From Bacteroidales bacterium (GTDB lineage: Bacteria > Bacteroidota > Bacteroidia > Bacteroidales > VadinHA17), in the NCBI GenBank assembly GCA_012517605.1, contig JAAYUS010000090.1:1-43043 (forward strand): a stretch of 43,043 nt of DNA. Reading direction: 5' to 3'. Positions within the stretch are counted from its first letter, which is position 1, and every line of letters begins with the position of its first letter. Under the pieces are notes generated by a model, which was given only the letters and a program-made list of their open reading frames with translations, was not told the DNA's origin and did not search any database. Made by a program: the position numbers and the translations under genes. This document shows positions 26,798-35,756 of this stretch, piece after piece.

Positions 26798-27259
26798 ATG
26801 AAAGATAAGTCACTCGAAATTAAAACAGCTATTCAGGTATTAAAACCTGTCAATGAAGTGTTTGAAGCAATTGTCGATCCGAATAAAATGTCAAAGTATT
26901 TCATTTCGCGAAGCAGTGGAAGACTGGAAACGGGAAAGCAGGTTATGTGGCAATTCCCGGAGTTTAACATGGAATTTCCTGTCAAAGTCGTGAAAATTAT
27001 AAAGGATGAATATATCTCCTTTAACTGGGATGCAGAAGGTACTGAACTTTTAGTGGAAATTACACTGACCCCGCGGGGCGAAAGCTCGACCCTCGTGACT
27101 GTTTCAGAGGGAAGCCGGGATAATGATGAAAAAGGAATTCAATGGCTTGCAGGAAATTCAGCCGGATGGGCTAATTTTCTTGCCTGTCTGAAAGCTTATC
27201 TTGAATATGGGATCAATCTGAGAAAGGGAGCTTTTGATTTTATGTCAGACAAAGGATAA
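26798..27259 (+). CDS. SRPBCC/AHSA1-like protein
   Basis: The 153-residue product has the START/Bet v1-like plan of AHSA1 proteins: IKTAIQVLKPVNEVFEAIVD at the start, MSKYFISRSSGRLETGKQV, WQFPEFNMEFPVKVVKI, YISFNWDAEGTELLVEITL, a SSTLVTVSEGS strand and the long C-terminal helix (AGWANFLACLKAYLEYGI). Such proteins bind hydrophobic ligands or act as chaperone co-factors. No catalytic residues are evident. Converges with the next gene (15 bp between stops). Confidence 0.88.
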   Translation: MKDKSLEIKTAIQVLKPVNEVFEAIVDPNKMSKYFISRSSGRLETGKQVMWQFPEFNMEFPVKVVKIIKDEYISFNWDAEGTELLVEITLTPRGESSTLVTVSEGSRDNDEKGIQWLAGNSAGWANFLACLKAYLEYGINLRKGAFDFMSDKG

Positions 27260-27274
27260 TACACCCAATAATAA

Positions 27275-27793
27275 TTACTCCCTTCCTGGATTTCTATATT
27301 GATGATATTGTGCATTTTCCTGCAATGTCAGAATCTTGTCTTTATAGAATCGCAACATATTTGCAATATTATCTTCTGAAGGATCTTCTTTTAATTTTTG
27401 CTTCAGAACTTTATAGGCCTCATCAAATTTTTGAAGTTCGGAATCAAATTCTTCCTTCTCGTCAGGTTTGGTAATATATCTGTAGTTCATCCGGATATTC
27501 CGATTGATCTGACTCTTATAGTTATGTTCAACTTTCCAGTACTTAAAAGAAATGCGGGTCAGGGGCGGACACAAGTATGCCTTCCACAGAAAAAAAGATA
27601 TGATGAAAATCAGAACTGTAACTATACCTGCTTTTGCCAGATAAGGCATGATGTCAATCACTTCCTTAAACTTGGTTGTTAGTTTTTTCAGGAAATGCTG
27701 GGCGTGATCCTGATGAGGAGGGTATTTATTGAATTTATCTTTGTTTTCCCTTATAAATCTTTCCAATTCGCCTTCATCCCAATTTTTCATCAT
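27275..27793 (-). CDS. Unknown protein with one membrane helix
   Basis: The 172-residue product has a charged N-terminus (about 1-45), one strong hydrophobic segment (about 54-69, GIVTVLIFIISFFLW) and a long charged C-terminal helix region (EEFDSELQKFDEAYKVLKQK), likely coiled coil. No family recognised. The minus-strand TAGCTTTG (complement of 27825-27832) 32 bp upstream is a good -7 box, so the gene is probably expressed. Confidence 0.65.
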   Translation of the reverse strand: MMKNWDEGELERFIRENKDKFNKYPPHQDHAQHFLKKLTTKFKEVIDIMPYLAKAGIVTVLIFIISFFLWKAYLCPPLTRISFKYWKVEHNYKSQINRNIRMNYRYITKPDEKEEFDSELQKFDEAYKVLKQKLKEDPSEDNIANMLRFYKDKILTLQENAQYHQYRNPGRE

Positions 27794-27832
27794 TCAATAT
27801 GTTTTCAGATGTTTTCAAACATTTCAAAGCTA

Positions 27833-28109
27833 AATCCGGGGTGTGTTAACTTAAAATTACATAATTTCACAGATAATCATGTCTCTCATATATAATGACG
27901 GTCATAATCAGGTCTTCGTTGCATCATGAAAAACCTGAAAACAGGAAATGGTAAGTGAGGACTGGCATAACATACTCTGCCTCCAATAAAGAAACCAAAG
28001 TTTAGAAGTCAAGGAATAGTATCTGACAAATTGTGCCAAAATTAATTCTCCCGGTTATATGGAGATCAGTAATTTACTAGATTTGAGCTGATATCTGGTT
28101 TTAAAAAAG
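27833..28109. other. Gene-free stretch
   Basis: Intergenic DNA between divergent genes. No frame of note and no recognisable hairpin or repeat was seen; AT-rich text precedes the ATG at 28110. Confidence 0.5.
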
Positions 28110-28967
28110 ATGAAAACTTACCTGATCCTTTTGCTCCTGATTAATCATACTCTTACCCTTTGCTGTCAGAATGCCTCCACTCAGGGTTTTTCATCAGGAC
28201 CTGCTAACGGAACGCTCATTATCATCGGCGGGGGTGAAATAAGTGAATCGCTGAATAAAAAGATAATGGAAATAAGCGGAGGCATTCAGATCCCGATTGT
28301 GGTTATTCCCACTGCTGACGGGAGGGAAAACTATGATGATAATTTTGGTGAAGCAGGGATGCTCAGAAAAATGGGTGCGACAAATGTTACTGTTCTTCAT
28401 ACAACCGACAGGAATGTAGCCAATACCGAAGAATTTGTGAAGCCACTTTTAAATGCCAGACTGGTCTGGTTCAGCGGTGGGCGTCAATGGAGACTTGTTG
28501 ACGCATATAAGAATACGCTGACTGAAAAAATGCTGTGGAAAGTTCTTGAAAACGGAGGTACAATCGGAGGTTCATCGGCCGGAGCTACCATTCAGGGCAG
28601 TTTCCTGGTACGGGGAGATACAAAGAATAATCAGGTAATGATGGGTGATCATCAGGAAGGTTTCGGGTTTTTGAAGAATGTCGCAATCGATCAGCATGTA
28701 CTTGCCAGGAACCGGCAATTTGACATGTTTGAAATACTAAGGATTCATCCTGAATTACTTGGGATTGGAATTGATGAATCGACAGCCATAATTGTTAAGG
28801 GAGATATTTTTGAAGTTGCAGGGAAAAGTTATGTTGTTGTTTATGACGGGAAATTCTGGTCGAGGGAAGGGTCAGAGTTGAAGAAATTACCTGAAAAAGA
28901 ACAGATCTTCTATTTCCTGCGCGAAGGCGACAGATACAATCTGAGGGAAAGAACAGTAATAAAGTGA
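28110..28967 (+). CDS. Cyanophycinase-like serine peptidase (family S51), secreted
   Basis: The 285-residue product has a signal peptide (about 1-20). The core is GTLIIIGGGEI, PIVVIPTADG, LVWFSGGRQWRLVDAY and GGTIGGSSAGA, in which Ser156 (the S of SSAG) is the expected nucleophile, followed by DQHVLARNRQFDM. Known relatives hydrolyse cyanophycin to beta-Asp-Arg dipeptides. No cyanophycin synthetase is in the window and the protein is exported, so it probably attacks imported or extracellular isoaspartyl-type peptides. Length is typical. Predicted substrate is inference. Confidence 0.88.
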   Translation: MKTYLILLLLINHTLTLCCQNASTQGFSSGPANGTLIIIGGGEISESLNKKIMEISGGIQIPIVVIPTADGRENYDDNFGEAGMLRKMGATNVTVLHTTDRNVANTEEFVKPLLNARLVWFSGGRQWRLVDAYKNTLTEKMLWKVLENGGTIGGSSAGATIQGSFLVRGDTKNNQVMMGDHQEGFGFLKNVAIDQHVLARNRQFDMFEILRIHPELLGIGIDESTAIIVKGDIFEVAGKSYVVVYDGKFWSREGSELKKLPEKEQIFYFLREGDRYNLRERTVIK

Positions 28968-28998
28968 AAAGTTAAAGCATGAGATTATCGATTCCCCT

Positions 28999-29025
28999 GC
29001 AAAAGCCTTTGACCCTGACCACTCT
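28999..29025. repeat. Degenerate IS21-end-like fragment
   Basis: The sequence GCAAAAGCC followed by CCTGACCAC matches the left ends of the three larger elements at 30.8, 32.6 and 34.7 kb. Only one end is recognisable. Confidence 0.4.
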
Positions 29026-29090
29026 TCGCCCGAGTGTATGTTCTGATCTTTCACAGTCCTCCTGTAACAGCATGAGTGAATAAAAGGATT

Positions 29091-29996
29091 TCATTCGATA
29101 TCCGGCTCAAAGAATACCCACTGAACAGCGGGAAGATTCTTCCTGAGATCTGACTCACATTTGTTTATGTTAAGGATCAGATCATCGACTGAATTTGTAT
29201 TTTTCATTTTTGCCTTTACGGCCACCATTATCCGCGGGCCAAGCTGAAAGGTGATCAGGTTGATTATGGTTTCAATTTCAGGCCTCGATTCGAGCAGTGA
29301 TTTTATCTGAGCCGTTGTATCTTCATCAGTGCTCTGGCCTATAAGAAGGCTTTTTATTTTAATGGCAAGGACGAATGAAATGATAACAAGAAGAATCCCG
29401 ATGCCTATGCTTCCTATTGCATCATAAACCGGATTTCCGGTAATAACTGACATGACAACAGCAATTAAAGCGAAGGTGAGTCCGAGAATTGCAGCTGTAT
29501 CTTCTCCGAGAACAACTATCAGCTCACTCTGGCGGCTGTTTTTATACCATGTCCTCAATGGTACATTGTGCCTCAATTTTTTCACCTGCTGCAGGCAACC
29601 GTAAAGGGATGCTGCTTCAAAGGCCATGCTTATCGCCAGAACAGTTATTGCTATTCCCGGATTTTTTATACCTTCATGCATCCCTATTTTGTGGATTCCC
29701 TCATAAACTGAGAAAAGTCCGCCCATGCTGAACAGGATCAGGGCAACCATAAATGACCAGAAATATATCTCTTTCCCATATCCCAGCGGGTGTTCCGGGT
29801 CTGGTTTTTTCTTGGTAGCTCTCAATCCCCAGAAAAGGAGGCCCTGGTTGCTGCAATCAGCATAGGAATGGATCGATTCTGCAAGCAGTGCCCCCGATCC
29901 GGTAACAACGGCAGCGGCTGTTTTTGTAATGGCAATCCCGAGGTTGGCGAGTAATGCAAATGTTATCGATTTTTTTGAGGCATCCTGGTGTGACAT
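29091..29996 (-). CDS. Cation diffusion facilitator transporter
   Basis: The 301-residue product has six membrane helices and a cytoplasmic C-terminal ferredoxin-like domain (IKSLLESRPEIETIINLITF). HSYAD (His43, Asp47) in helix 2 and EDTAAILG in helix 5 supply the metal site, and EHPLGYGKE (68-76) is the conserved loop of the CDF subgroup that includes ZNT9-like proteins. Expected function: export of zinc or related divalent cations in exchange for protons. The minus-strand TACCTTTG (complement of 30040-30047) lies 44 bp upstream as promoter -7 box. Confidence 0.9.
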   Translation of the reverse strand: MSHQDASKKSITFALLANLGIAITKTAAAVVTGSGALLAESIHSYADCSNQGLLFWGLRATKKKPDPEHPLGYGKEIYFWSFMVALILFSMGGLFSVYEGIHKIGMHEGIKNPGIAITVLAISMAFEAASLYGCLQQVKKLRHNVPLRTWYKNSRQSELIVVLGEDTAAILGLTFALIAVVMSVITGNPVYDAIGSIGIGILLVIISFVLAIKIKSLLIGQSTDEDTTAQIKSLLESRPEIETIINLITFQLGPRIMVAVKAKMKNTNSVDDLILNINKCESDLRKNLPAVQWVFFEPDIE

Positions 29997-30039
29997 ATTT
30001 TTCTATATTATCTGTAACACTAACCTGTTAATGTCTTCC

Positions 30040-30047
30040 CAAAGGTA
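30040..30047 (-). promoter_or_regulatory. -7 box for the CDF transporter gene
   Basis: CAAAGGTA on the plus strand reads TACCTTTG on the minus strand. The -33 position is weaker (TTTTTAAG-like). Confidence 0.5.
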
Positions 30048-30155
30048 CAAAAAGCGGGCACTTAAAAATTGCTGATCAGTGGCTGATATTAAACAATGCC
30101 TCTTCCCGAGGCTAATCTTCAGGCAGAATGATTTCATTTTCCGCTAAGGCATTAC

Positions 30156-30163
30156 TAAATTTG
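30156..30163 (+). promoter_or_regulatory. -7 box for the small membrane protein gene
   Basis: TAAATTTG matches TAnnTTTG, with TTTC about 20 bases upstream in the -33 position, 70 bp before the GTG at 30233. Confidence 0.45.
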
Positions 30164-30232
30164 TTCAGAAACCAAATCCGTATGAAATTTGCGTATGCTG
30201 CTGTTTATGGTTTATTGTAACATCTATATGCC

Positions 30233-30679
30233 GTGGAAGAATTGATTGTTATAGCTTCAAGCACATGGAAATTTGCTGCCACTTTCCCGGTTGCCATCTA
30301 CATCTTCAAAATGTCTTTCCTTGAAACCATTCTTTATACTAATATAGGAGGACTATTAGGTATTATTGTGTTTGCCTTTGTTTCAAAGGTTGCCATCAGG
30401 ATTATTAATTCATTGTGGCCAAAAAAAGCAGATGACTCAAAAAGACATAAAAGAATATTTACAAAACGAAACAGACGATTGATTTTTCTCAAAAACAAGG
30501 TCGGACTTCCCGGTATCATAATACTGTCTCCGGTTGTATTATCTATCCCGGTTGGAGTGTTACTCGTTACAAAGTATTTCAGGCACAGGAAAATAAACTA
30601 TTTATATTTACTGGCAGGTCAATTTGTATGGTCTATCGTCTACACAACGATTTATTTTAAGGTGAAGGCAATACTTTAA
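30233..30679 (+). CDS. Small integral membrane protein, unknown
   Basis: The 148-residue product starts at GTG (the nearby ATG at 30228 is out of frame and stops at once). Helices lie at about 10-28, 33-56, 90-112 and 121-142, separated by a strongly basic loop (KKADDSKRHKRIFTKRNRR). The order of helices and a LPGIIILSPVVLSIPVG segment faintly recall small membrane exporters and DedA-like proteins, but no call is justified. It has its own promoter box. Confidence 0.6.
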   Translation: MEELIVIASSTWKFAATFPVAIYIFKMSFLETILYTNIGGLLGIIVFAFVSKVAIRIINSLWPKKADDSKRHKRIFTKRNRRLIFLKNKVGLPGIIILSPVVLSIPVGVLLVTKYFRHRKINYLYLLAGQFVWSIVYTTIYFKVKAIL

Positions 30680-30764
30680 AATCAAAAGGATTTATGAAAG
30701 CGGTAGAAATTAAAGAATCATCCGGAACATAAATGGATGTTATAATGTCTGTCTGCCTGCAAAA

Positions 30765-30901
30765 AACGGTACCCCTGACCACTTCCCGCAGGTTCAGATT
30801 TACTGCCCGGCGCCGGTGTTAATCCTGTGATTTATACATAAATATAAAAATGTCCGTTTTACTGGCGGAATGTGGTCAGGACGACCGGCTTTTGTACCGT
30901 T
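30765..30901. repeat. Short mobile element-like repeat A (IS21-end inverted pair)
   Basis: AACGGTAC (30765-30772) and GTACCGTT (30894-30901) bound the unit; inside, CCTGACCAC (30774-30782) faces GTGGTCAGG (30872-30880). The right arm, reversed, shares GCCGGTCG, CTGACCACATTCCGCC and GTAA with element B. No coding capacity. Probably a miniature element moved by an IS21-family transposase. The rest of the 30680-30979 gap is empty. Confidence 0.65.
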
Positions 30902-30979
30902 GATGGGTTGATGAAGGTAATTTTCTTTATATTCGTCTTTATTATAAATGAAATTACATAAAACAAACAAATCAAAAAA

Positions 30980-32554
30980 ATGAAGATCAAGTTATTGCTC
31001 CTCAATTTATGTCTGCTCGCAGTGTTGTTTATTACCGATGCCTCTGCGCAGCAAAAGAAACCACGAATAGGAATTGCCGGAATACAGATTGAAAACAGCG
31101 TTTTTATGCCCAACCGGCAGGCTATAACAGGGAGAACGCCTTCTTTGCCAGCCTTTCTCAGTAAGGATTCCGTTCTGGGTCAGTCTGCAATCTGGCTTCC
31201 TTCTTTAATTGGCGTGGGCAGCGGACGAGGGCCGGTAACCAAAGAATCATTTGAAGCTTTTGTTAATAGTGCGCTTGAAATTATCCGTAGTAACATGCCT
31301 TACGATGCATTCTGGTTTTACAATCATGGGGCTTGCAGTGTTGATGGTGTTGATGATCCGGAGGGGGAATTTATGGAGAGAGTAAGGGCTGTTATAGGCA
31401 ACGACGCCCTTGTTACAACAACTATGGATCTCCATGGTAACGTCTCCTGGCGTGTGGCTCTCTACTCTGACCTTATTACCACATATCGTAAAGCACCTCA
31501 TGATGATGCGGTTGAAACACATCGTCGTGGCGTGGTTAATCTGCTTGAGCGATTATCCTCCGGAAAGGGACGTCCGGCTTATAAAGCCTGGGTGGCTGTT
31601 CCTGTACTTCTCTCCGGAGAGTGGACAAGTACCCGGGTTGAACCTGCAAAATCACTCTACGCAATGGTCCCTGAAGTGGAGTCGTTGCCCGGGGTGGTGG
31701 ATGCTGGTATCTGGATAGGCTATGTATGGGGAGATGAGAGACGTAATCAGGGTGTGGTTATGGTAGTAGGTGATGACAAAGGGCAGGTGGAAAGCGGTGC
31801 AAAAAAGCTTGCACAGAGATTCTGGGATGTGCGCCGTCAGTTCAGTTTGGAAGCGCCAGGGTATCCCCTCGAAAAATGCATTGATCTGGCTGTTGCCAGT
31901 AATAAAAAACCTTTCTTGATCAGCGACATGGGCGACAATCCTGGTGGCGGCGGTTCAGGCGAGGTGACCTGGACTTTGGCAAGGGTATTGAAGCGGCCGG
32001 AATTTCAATCTCCAAATGGAAAAAGCCTGCTTTATTGCTCCATTCCGGGAAGCGAAATGGTGGAAGCCGCCCGAAAAGCCGGTATTGGTGGCCAGGCAGA
32101 GGCTAAGGTAGGGGCAATGACAGATAATTCATATGAAGCTCCTGTTCGTTTATCAGGTACAGTAATATATGTGAGTCCTGATAATGGGAAGGACCAGCAA
32201 TCAGAAAGTAAATCATCCCCGAACCGGAAGCTTCCTGATATAGCAATTATAAAAACGGGAAGCGTATTTGTGGTTGTGGGAACATCATCACCCACACCAA
32301 ACCTGGCAGGCACAGGAATTGATCCTGCGAAAATGGATATTATAATGGTAAAGCAGGGTTATCTTGTAAGTCAGTGGTATGATATGCAGGCTGACTGGGT
32401 TATGGCTCAGACACGGGGAAGTGTTGATCAGGATTTTAAAAGTCTCCCTTATAAACGACTTGTACGGCCTATCTTTCCACTGGATCCTGACATGCCGGAT
32501 CCGGAACTGAATGTTATAATGGTGCCATCGGCAAAACAGATGTACGGCAGATAA
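30980..32554 (+). CDS. MlrC-like M81-family metallopeptidase, secreted
   Basis: The 524-residue product has a signal peptide ending near 23 (ASAQQ). It then matches the microcystinase C/DUF1485 family: GIAGIQIENSVF, FYNHGACSVDGVDDPEGEF and TTMDLHGNVSWRV with Asp150, His152 and His174 (APHDD). The spacing Asp-x-His-21 residues-His equals the zinc ligands remembered for MlrC (Asp167, His169, His191), and Glu38 fits its catalytic glutamate. DMGDNPGGGGSGEVTWTL is the family's C-terminal domain. The known member hydrolyses a linearised cyclic peptide; here the substrate is unknown and the protein is exported. Confidence 0.85.
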   Translation: MKIKLLLLNLCLLAVLFITDASAQQKKPRIGIAGIQIENSVFMPNRQAITGRTPSLPAFLSKDSVLGQSAIWLPSLIGVGSGRGPVTKESFEAFVNSALEIIRSNMPYDAFWFYNHGACSVDGVDDPEGEFMERVRAVIGNDALVTTTMDLHGNVSWRVALYSDLITTYRKAPHDDAVETHRRGVVNLLERLSSGKGRPAYKAWVAVPVLLSGEWTSTRVEPAKSLYAMVPEVESLPGVVDAGIWIGYVWGDERRNQGVVMVVGDDKGQVESGAKKLAQRFWDVRRQFSLEAPGYPLEKCIDLAVASNKKPFLISDMGDNPGGGGSGEVTWTLARVLKRPEFQSPNGKSLLYCSIPGSEMVEAARKAGIGGQAEAKVGAMTDNSYEAPVRLSGTVIYVSPDNGKDQQSESKSSPNRKLPDIAIIKTGSVFVVVGTSSPTPNLAGTGIDPAKMDIIMVKQGYLVSQWYDMQADWVMAQTRGSVDQDFKSLPYKRLVRPIFPLDPDMPDPELNVIMVPSAKQMYGR

Positions 32555-32555
32555 T

Positions 32556-32695
32556 GTAAAAGCCAATGATCCTGACCATCTGACACCGGACTAAACTGAC
32601 CACGCCGCGCCGGAGTTAATTCTATGATAGATAGATTGATACAAAAATGCCCGTCTTACCGGCGGAATGTAGTCAGTGCGACCGGCGAATGCAAT
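32556..32695. repeat. Short mobile element-like repeat B (IS21-end inverted pair)
   Basis: The left arm has AAAGCC, CCTGACCAT and, 22 bp later, CTGACCACGCC followed by CGCCGGAGTTAATTC. The right arm reversed has CCGGTCG and CTGACTACATTCCGCC. Word order is shared with element A. It fills the gap between the MlrC-like gene and the convergent lipoprotein gene. Confidence 0.65.
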
Positions 32696-32708
32696 TAACA
32701 GCTGCCAT

Positions 32709-33386
32709 TTATTTTGTAGTCCAGAAATATCCTTCAAAGAGCTTCTTGTATTGCTTTGTCAGTGCCGATTGGTCAAGTGGCTCAATATTTTGTAAAAATG
32801 ATTTTCGGTAAAATGTAATGTTATCTTCCTGAGAATCCACAATCATTGCATATACAGTTGAATATGCCTTAACGGGCGTTTGGTAATACATCCCCAGCGT
32901 CAGGATTCCCAAAGCAGCTCCTTTTGCTATTTCTTTTCCATAATTGCCTTTTGCCCTGGTAAAACCAGCACTAATGACTATCATACCAAATCTCGTTTCA
33001 TTTGCTTCTAATATTTCATCCAGGGCAGGAGTTATTTTGAGATTTGAAATATTCTTTGTTTTGTCGGCAGTGAGGAGAAGATATTCATACTCCTTTTCAA
33101 GTTTCTTATTGATGGCCGTATCAGACAAAATAATCTCACCTGTCAGTGGAATCTGTCCTTTGAAGTTTTCCAATACTTTGTAAACCAGTTGCTTTGAAAC
33201 TAATGAAATACTATCATCAAGTTGTCCCTTATTACCCTTCTTAATCATAGATATGTAAGAATATGGTTCAAGGAGTTTAAGGTCTGAAATCTCTGCAGGC
33301 TTTACATTTGAAGTTAAAGGCTTTGTAGTTGTACATGAAGGAAGCAACAGACAACAAAGAATCAGAATTGGCTTAAAATGGTTCAT
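32709..33386 (-). CDS. Unknown lipoprotein
   Basis: The 225-residue product has a signal and lipobox-like LPSC (hydrophobic 6-16, Cys18) followed by TTTKPLTSNV, so it should be lipid-anchored. Later segments include NISNLKITPALDEILEANE, a glycine-rich GMIVISAGFTRAKGNYGKE and a hydrophobic KGAALGILTLGMYY stretch that may contact the membrane. No known family recognised. Confidence 0.7.
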   Translation of the reverse strand: MNHFKPILILCCLLLPSCTTTKPLTSNVKPAEISDLKLLEPYSYISMIKKGNKGQLDDSISLVSKQLVYKVLENFKGQIPLTGEIILSDTAINKKLEKEYEYLLLTADKTKNISNLKITPALDEILEANETRFGMIVISAGFTRAKGNYGKEIAKGAALGILTLGMYYQTPVKAYSTVYAMIVDSQEDNITFYRKSFLQNIEPLDQSALTKQYKKLFEGYFWTTK

Positions 33387-33743
33387 CCGTTAATTTATTT
33401 CTTTATATATAATTCGACATTCGCCATTTTATTTTGCAAATGGGCAACAAAATAATTAAGCAGAGGCAATGTATGAAAAATAGCTATTCAAATTCTGTCC
33501 TTGATCCTTATGAATTATTTGACTTTACCTTTTTGCTGGTGTAAATTGCATCATGATAATGGGTTTACAGATTAATTTTCTTTCTCATTTTAATGTGTTT
33601 TACTATGTGAATAGTAAGGCAAAATAATTTTACCTGAGGAACCTTGTATGATCTGAGAAATGGATATACGCCTAAAAGGCGTTACCTGCAAGCAGGAGTC
33701 CCTCTTCAAGAACAGCATTATTTATTTCAAACAAACTAAAGTC
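33387..33743. other. Gene-free, AT-rich stretch
   Basis: Only fragments of frame are seen. The apparent upstream extension of the next frame (from 33660) lacks a signal peptide context and codon bias, so I start the hydrolase at 33744. No repeat was recognised. Confidence 0.4.
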
Positions 33744-34668
33744 ATGACCACGAGAAAAAAGAAAAAAATCATTATTGGAGTGATTCTTGGATTTGTTTTA
33801 TTGATTCTTGGATCGTTAGCAGCAATCCCGGTTCTTGTAATGAATTCATTTGTTAACATGCATGTTAACTTTGACACGGTTTGGGCTGCTGAAGATTTTG
33901 GAATTGAAGCAGAACATTTCTTTGTCACAACAGACGATAATTTGAGAATTTCAGCCTATGAAGTTTCTGTTGAAAATCCCAAAGCAATCATTATCTGTTT
34001 ATCGGGAATGCACATGCCTTCTGCTACTGTATATTTCGGACATGCACGTTTTTTAAAGAAAACAATTATGCTACCATTCTCTTTGACATGAGGGCCCATG
34101 GGGAAAGCGACGGAGATATGATTTGTTTAGGGTATAAGGAGTATCTGGATACTAAGGCAATTGTAAAACACATAAAGGCAGACTCAGCATATAAAAACAT
34201 CCCTCTTGTTGTTTTTGGTTTGTCAATGGGAGGAACAACTGCTATTAATTCCATTGGAGAAATCCCTGAAATTAGTGGTTTAATAAGTCTCTCAGCTTTC
34301 TCATCCTGGGAAGATATTTTTTATGAATTTATGGCTTCTCAATCTTCTTTTTTCCTGGCAACAATGGTAAAGCCATTTGTGCCTTTGGTCACATTGGCAA
34401 AGTACAAAGTTGATATCTGGTCGATCAAACCAGTCAGGGAGATAGAGAAATTGGGAAACAGACCAGCGTTAATAATGCATTCTAAAGAAGATTCGGAAGT
34501 CCCCTATTCAAACTTTGAAAGATTAATCAATCACGCCCCCCGCATGTTAAAACATTTATTCGCGAGGGAGACATACATTCTATTACCGAAAGCTTTACTG
34601 AACCTGAAAAAGACACCGAATACTCTAATAAGATATTAGATTTTCTTGATGGTAATTTTTCTAAATGA
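33744..34668 (+). pseudogene. Alpha/beta hydrolase with two frameshifts
   Basis: Three frames join into one plausible 300-residue enzyme. Frame 1 (from ATG 33744) has a basic start and membrane helix (IIIGVILGFVLLILGSLA) and runs to ICLSGMHMPSATVYFGHARF. At the A-run near 34055-34063 one base is missing, after which frame 2 gives NYATILFDMRAHGESDGD and the nucleophile elbow GLSMGG. At the C6 run (34536-34541) a base is again missing; frame 3 continues HVKTFIREGDIH, containing the likely catalytic His, to the TGA at 34666-34668. Both lesions sit in homopolymers, so sequencing error is a real alternative to mutation. Intact, it would be a membrane-anchored serine hydrolase. Confidence 0.75.
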
Positions 34669-34675
34669 TAGTAAA

Positions 34676-34794
34676 TGGCAAAAGCCGGAAGCCTTGACCA
34701 CATTGGGCCGGGAATTACGACATTATAGTATATAACTATTAATCTGCGGATTAACTCCGCCGCGATGTGGTCAGATTGTACGGCGTATGCAGAG
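34676..34794. repeat. Short mobile element-like repeat C (near-exact IS21 end)
   Basis: Left arm TTGACCACAT (34694-34703), right arm ATGTGGTCAG (34765-34774). The right end reversed begins CTGCATACGCCG and runs on ACAATCTGACCACAT; 27 of 28 bases equal the IS21-family end at 39956-39983. This ties the small elements to that transposon. It lies 10 bp after the frameshifted hydrolase. Confidence 0.75.
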
Positions 34795-34844
34795 TATCAA
34801 AAACACACTGGAATTCTGGAAGTTCAATTTGAAATATCAGAAGT

Positions 34845-35750
34845 ATGAAACCAAGCCTTATTAATCTGGCAGTACTTATTTTCTGCTTGTCTTGCGGAAC
34901 AAACAATAAGCCTGTTTCTGATGCTCAGAAAGAGAAGATAAGAGGAGAGATAAAAGAAGTAGTGAATACCTTTATTAAAGGTATTGAAGAGGCTAATGCT
35001 GACATGGTTATGGAGTCTTTTCTTGATTCGCCTGATTTTACTGACATAACCAATGGAATGGTTTTTAGCTACAAGGAATTGGTGGATATGAAACCTAATT
35101 TTGATGCCATTTTAAATCAAAAGTGCACTATGGTTGATGAAAAATATACATTCCTTGACAAGTCAACAGTTTTATATACAGCAGAAAACAAGTGGTCAAC
35201 CAATTACAAAGATGGTCGTTCTTCTATCACTGACCCGCAAGCATTTTTGTTCGTGTTCAAGAAAATCGATAACAGGTGGAAAATAATTTATCTGGTTGAT
35301 TCTAATGTGGAGAAGGATGTTCCTGGTGAAAGTACGCAAGGACTCAATCAGGTTGAATTGATGAGTCAGTTTGTGGGTATTTGGAAGGGGGAAATGGGGA
35401 AGGATACAATCTTTATTATGGAAGGTAAAACATTTGGCAAGGGACTGGATTTCTATTGGAAAACTTATACCAAAGGAAATACACTATCCGAAGGGAAATC
35501 AATCATGGGTTATGACATAATGAATAACAGAATTATAGAGCCTCAGATTTGGAATAATAATCCCAACATAATCCTTTGGTCAGGTTTGTTCACCTCCTCA
35601 AATATCTACGAGGCAATATTATGGAAAGACCTTCAGAATCCCGGGAAAGCAACCGTGAAATGGAAATATGAATTCAAGTCCAGTGATGTATTGGTCTGTA
35701 CCTACACTTCTAATAAGAAGGAAATTGTAACCATCTTAAATCGTGAATAA
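34845..35750 (+). CDS. Lipoprotein with NTF2/SnoaL-like domain
   Basis: The 301-residue product has lipobox LSCG (Cys17). Residues about 30-160 match an NTF2-like domain (KEVVNTFIKGIEEANADMVM, YKELVDMKPNFDAIL, AFLFVFKKIDNRWKIIYLVD), the DUF4440 form that often binds small molecules. A second beta-rich domain follows (FVGIWKGEMG, DIMNNRIIEPQIWN) resembling lipocalin-like folds. It is 6 bp ahead of the broken alpha/beta hydrolase, so they form an operon. Function unknown. Confidence 0.75.
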   Translation: MKPSLINLAVLIFCLSCGTNNKPVSDAQKEKIRGEIKEVVNTFIKGIEEANADMVMESFLDSPDFTDITNGMVFSYKELVDMKPNFDAILNQKCTMVDEKYTFLDKSTVLYTAENKWSTNYKDGRSSITDPQAFLFVFKKIDNRWKIIYLVDSNVEKDVPGESTQGLNQVELMSQFVGIWKGEMGKDTIFIMEGKTFGKGLDFYWKTYTKGNTLSEGKSIMGYDIMNNRIIEPQIWNNNPNIILWSGLFTSSNIYEAILWKDLQNPGKATVKWKYEFKSSDVLVCTYTSNKKEIVTILNRE

Positions 35751-35756
35751 TAGCCA

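Noticed and set aside
33660-33743. Upstream start for the frameshifted hydrolase
   Set aside because: The 28 extra residues would precede the basic-plus-hydrophobic membrane anchor, which works best from ATG 33744.
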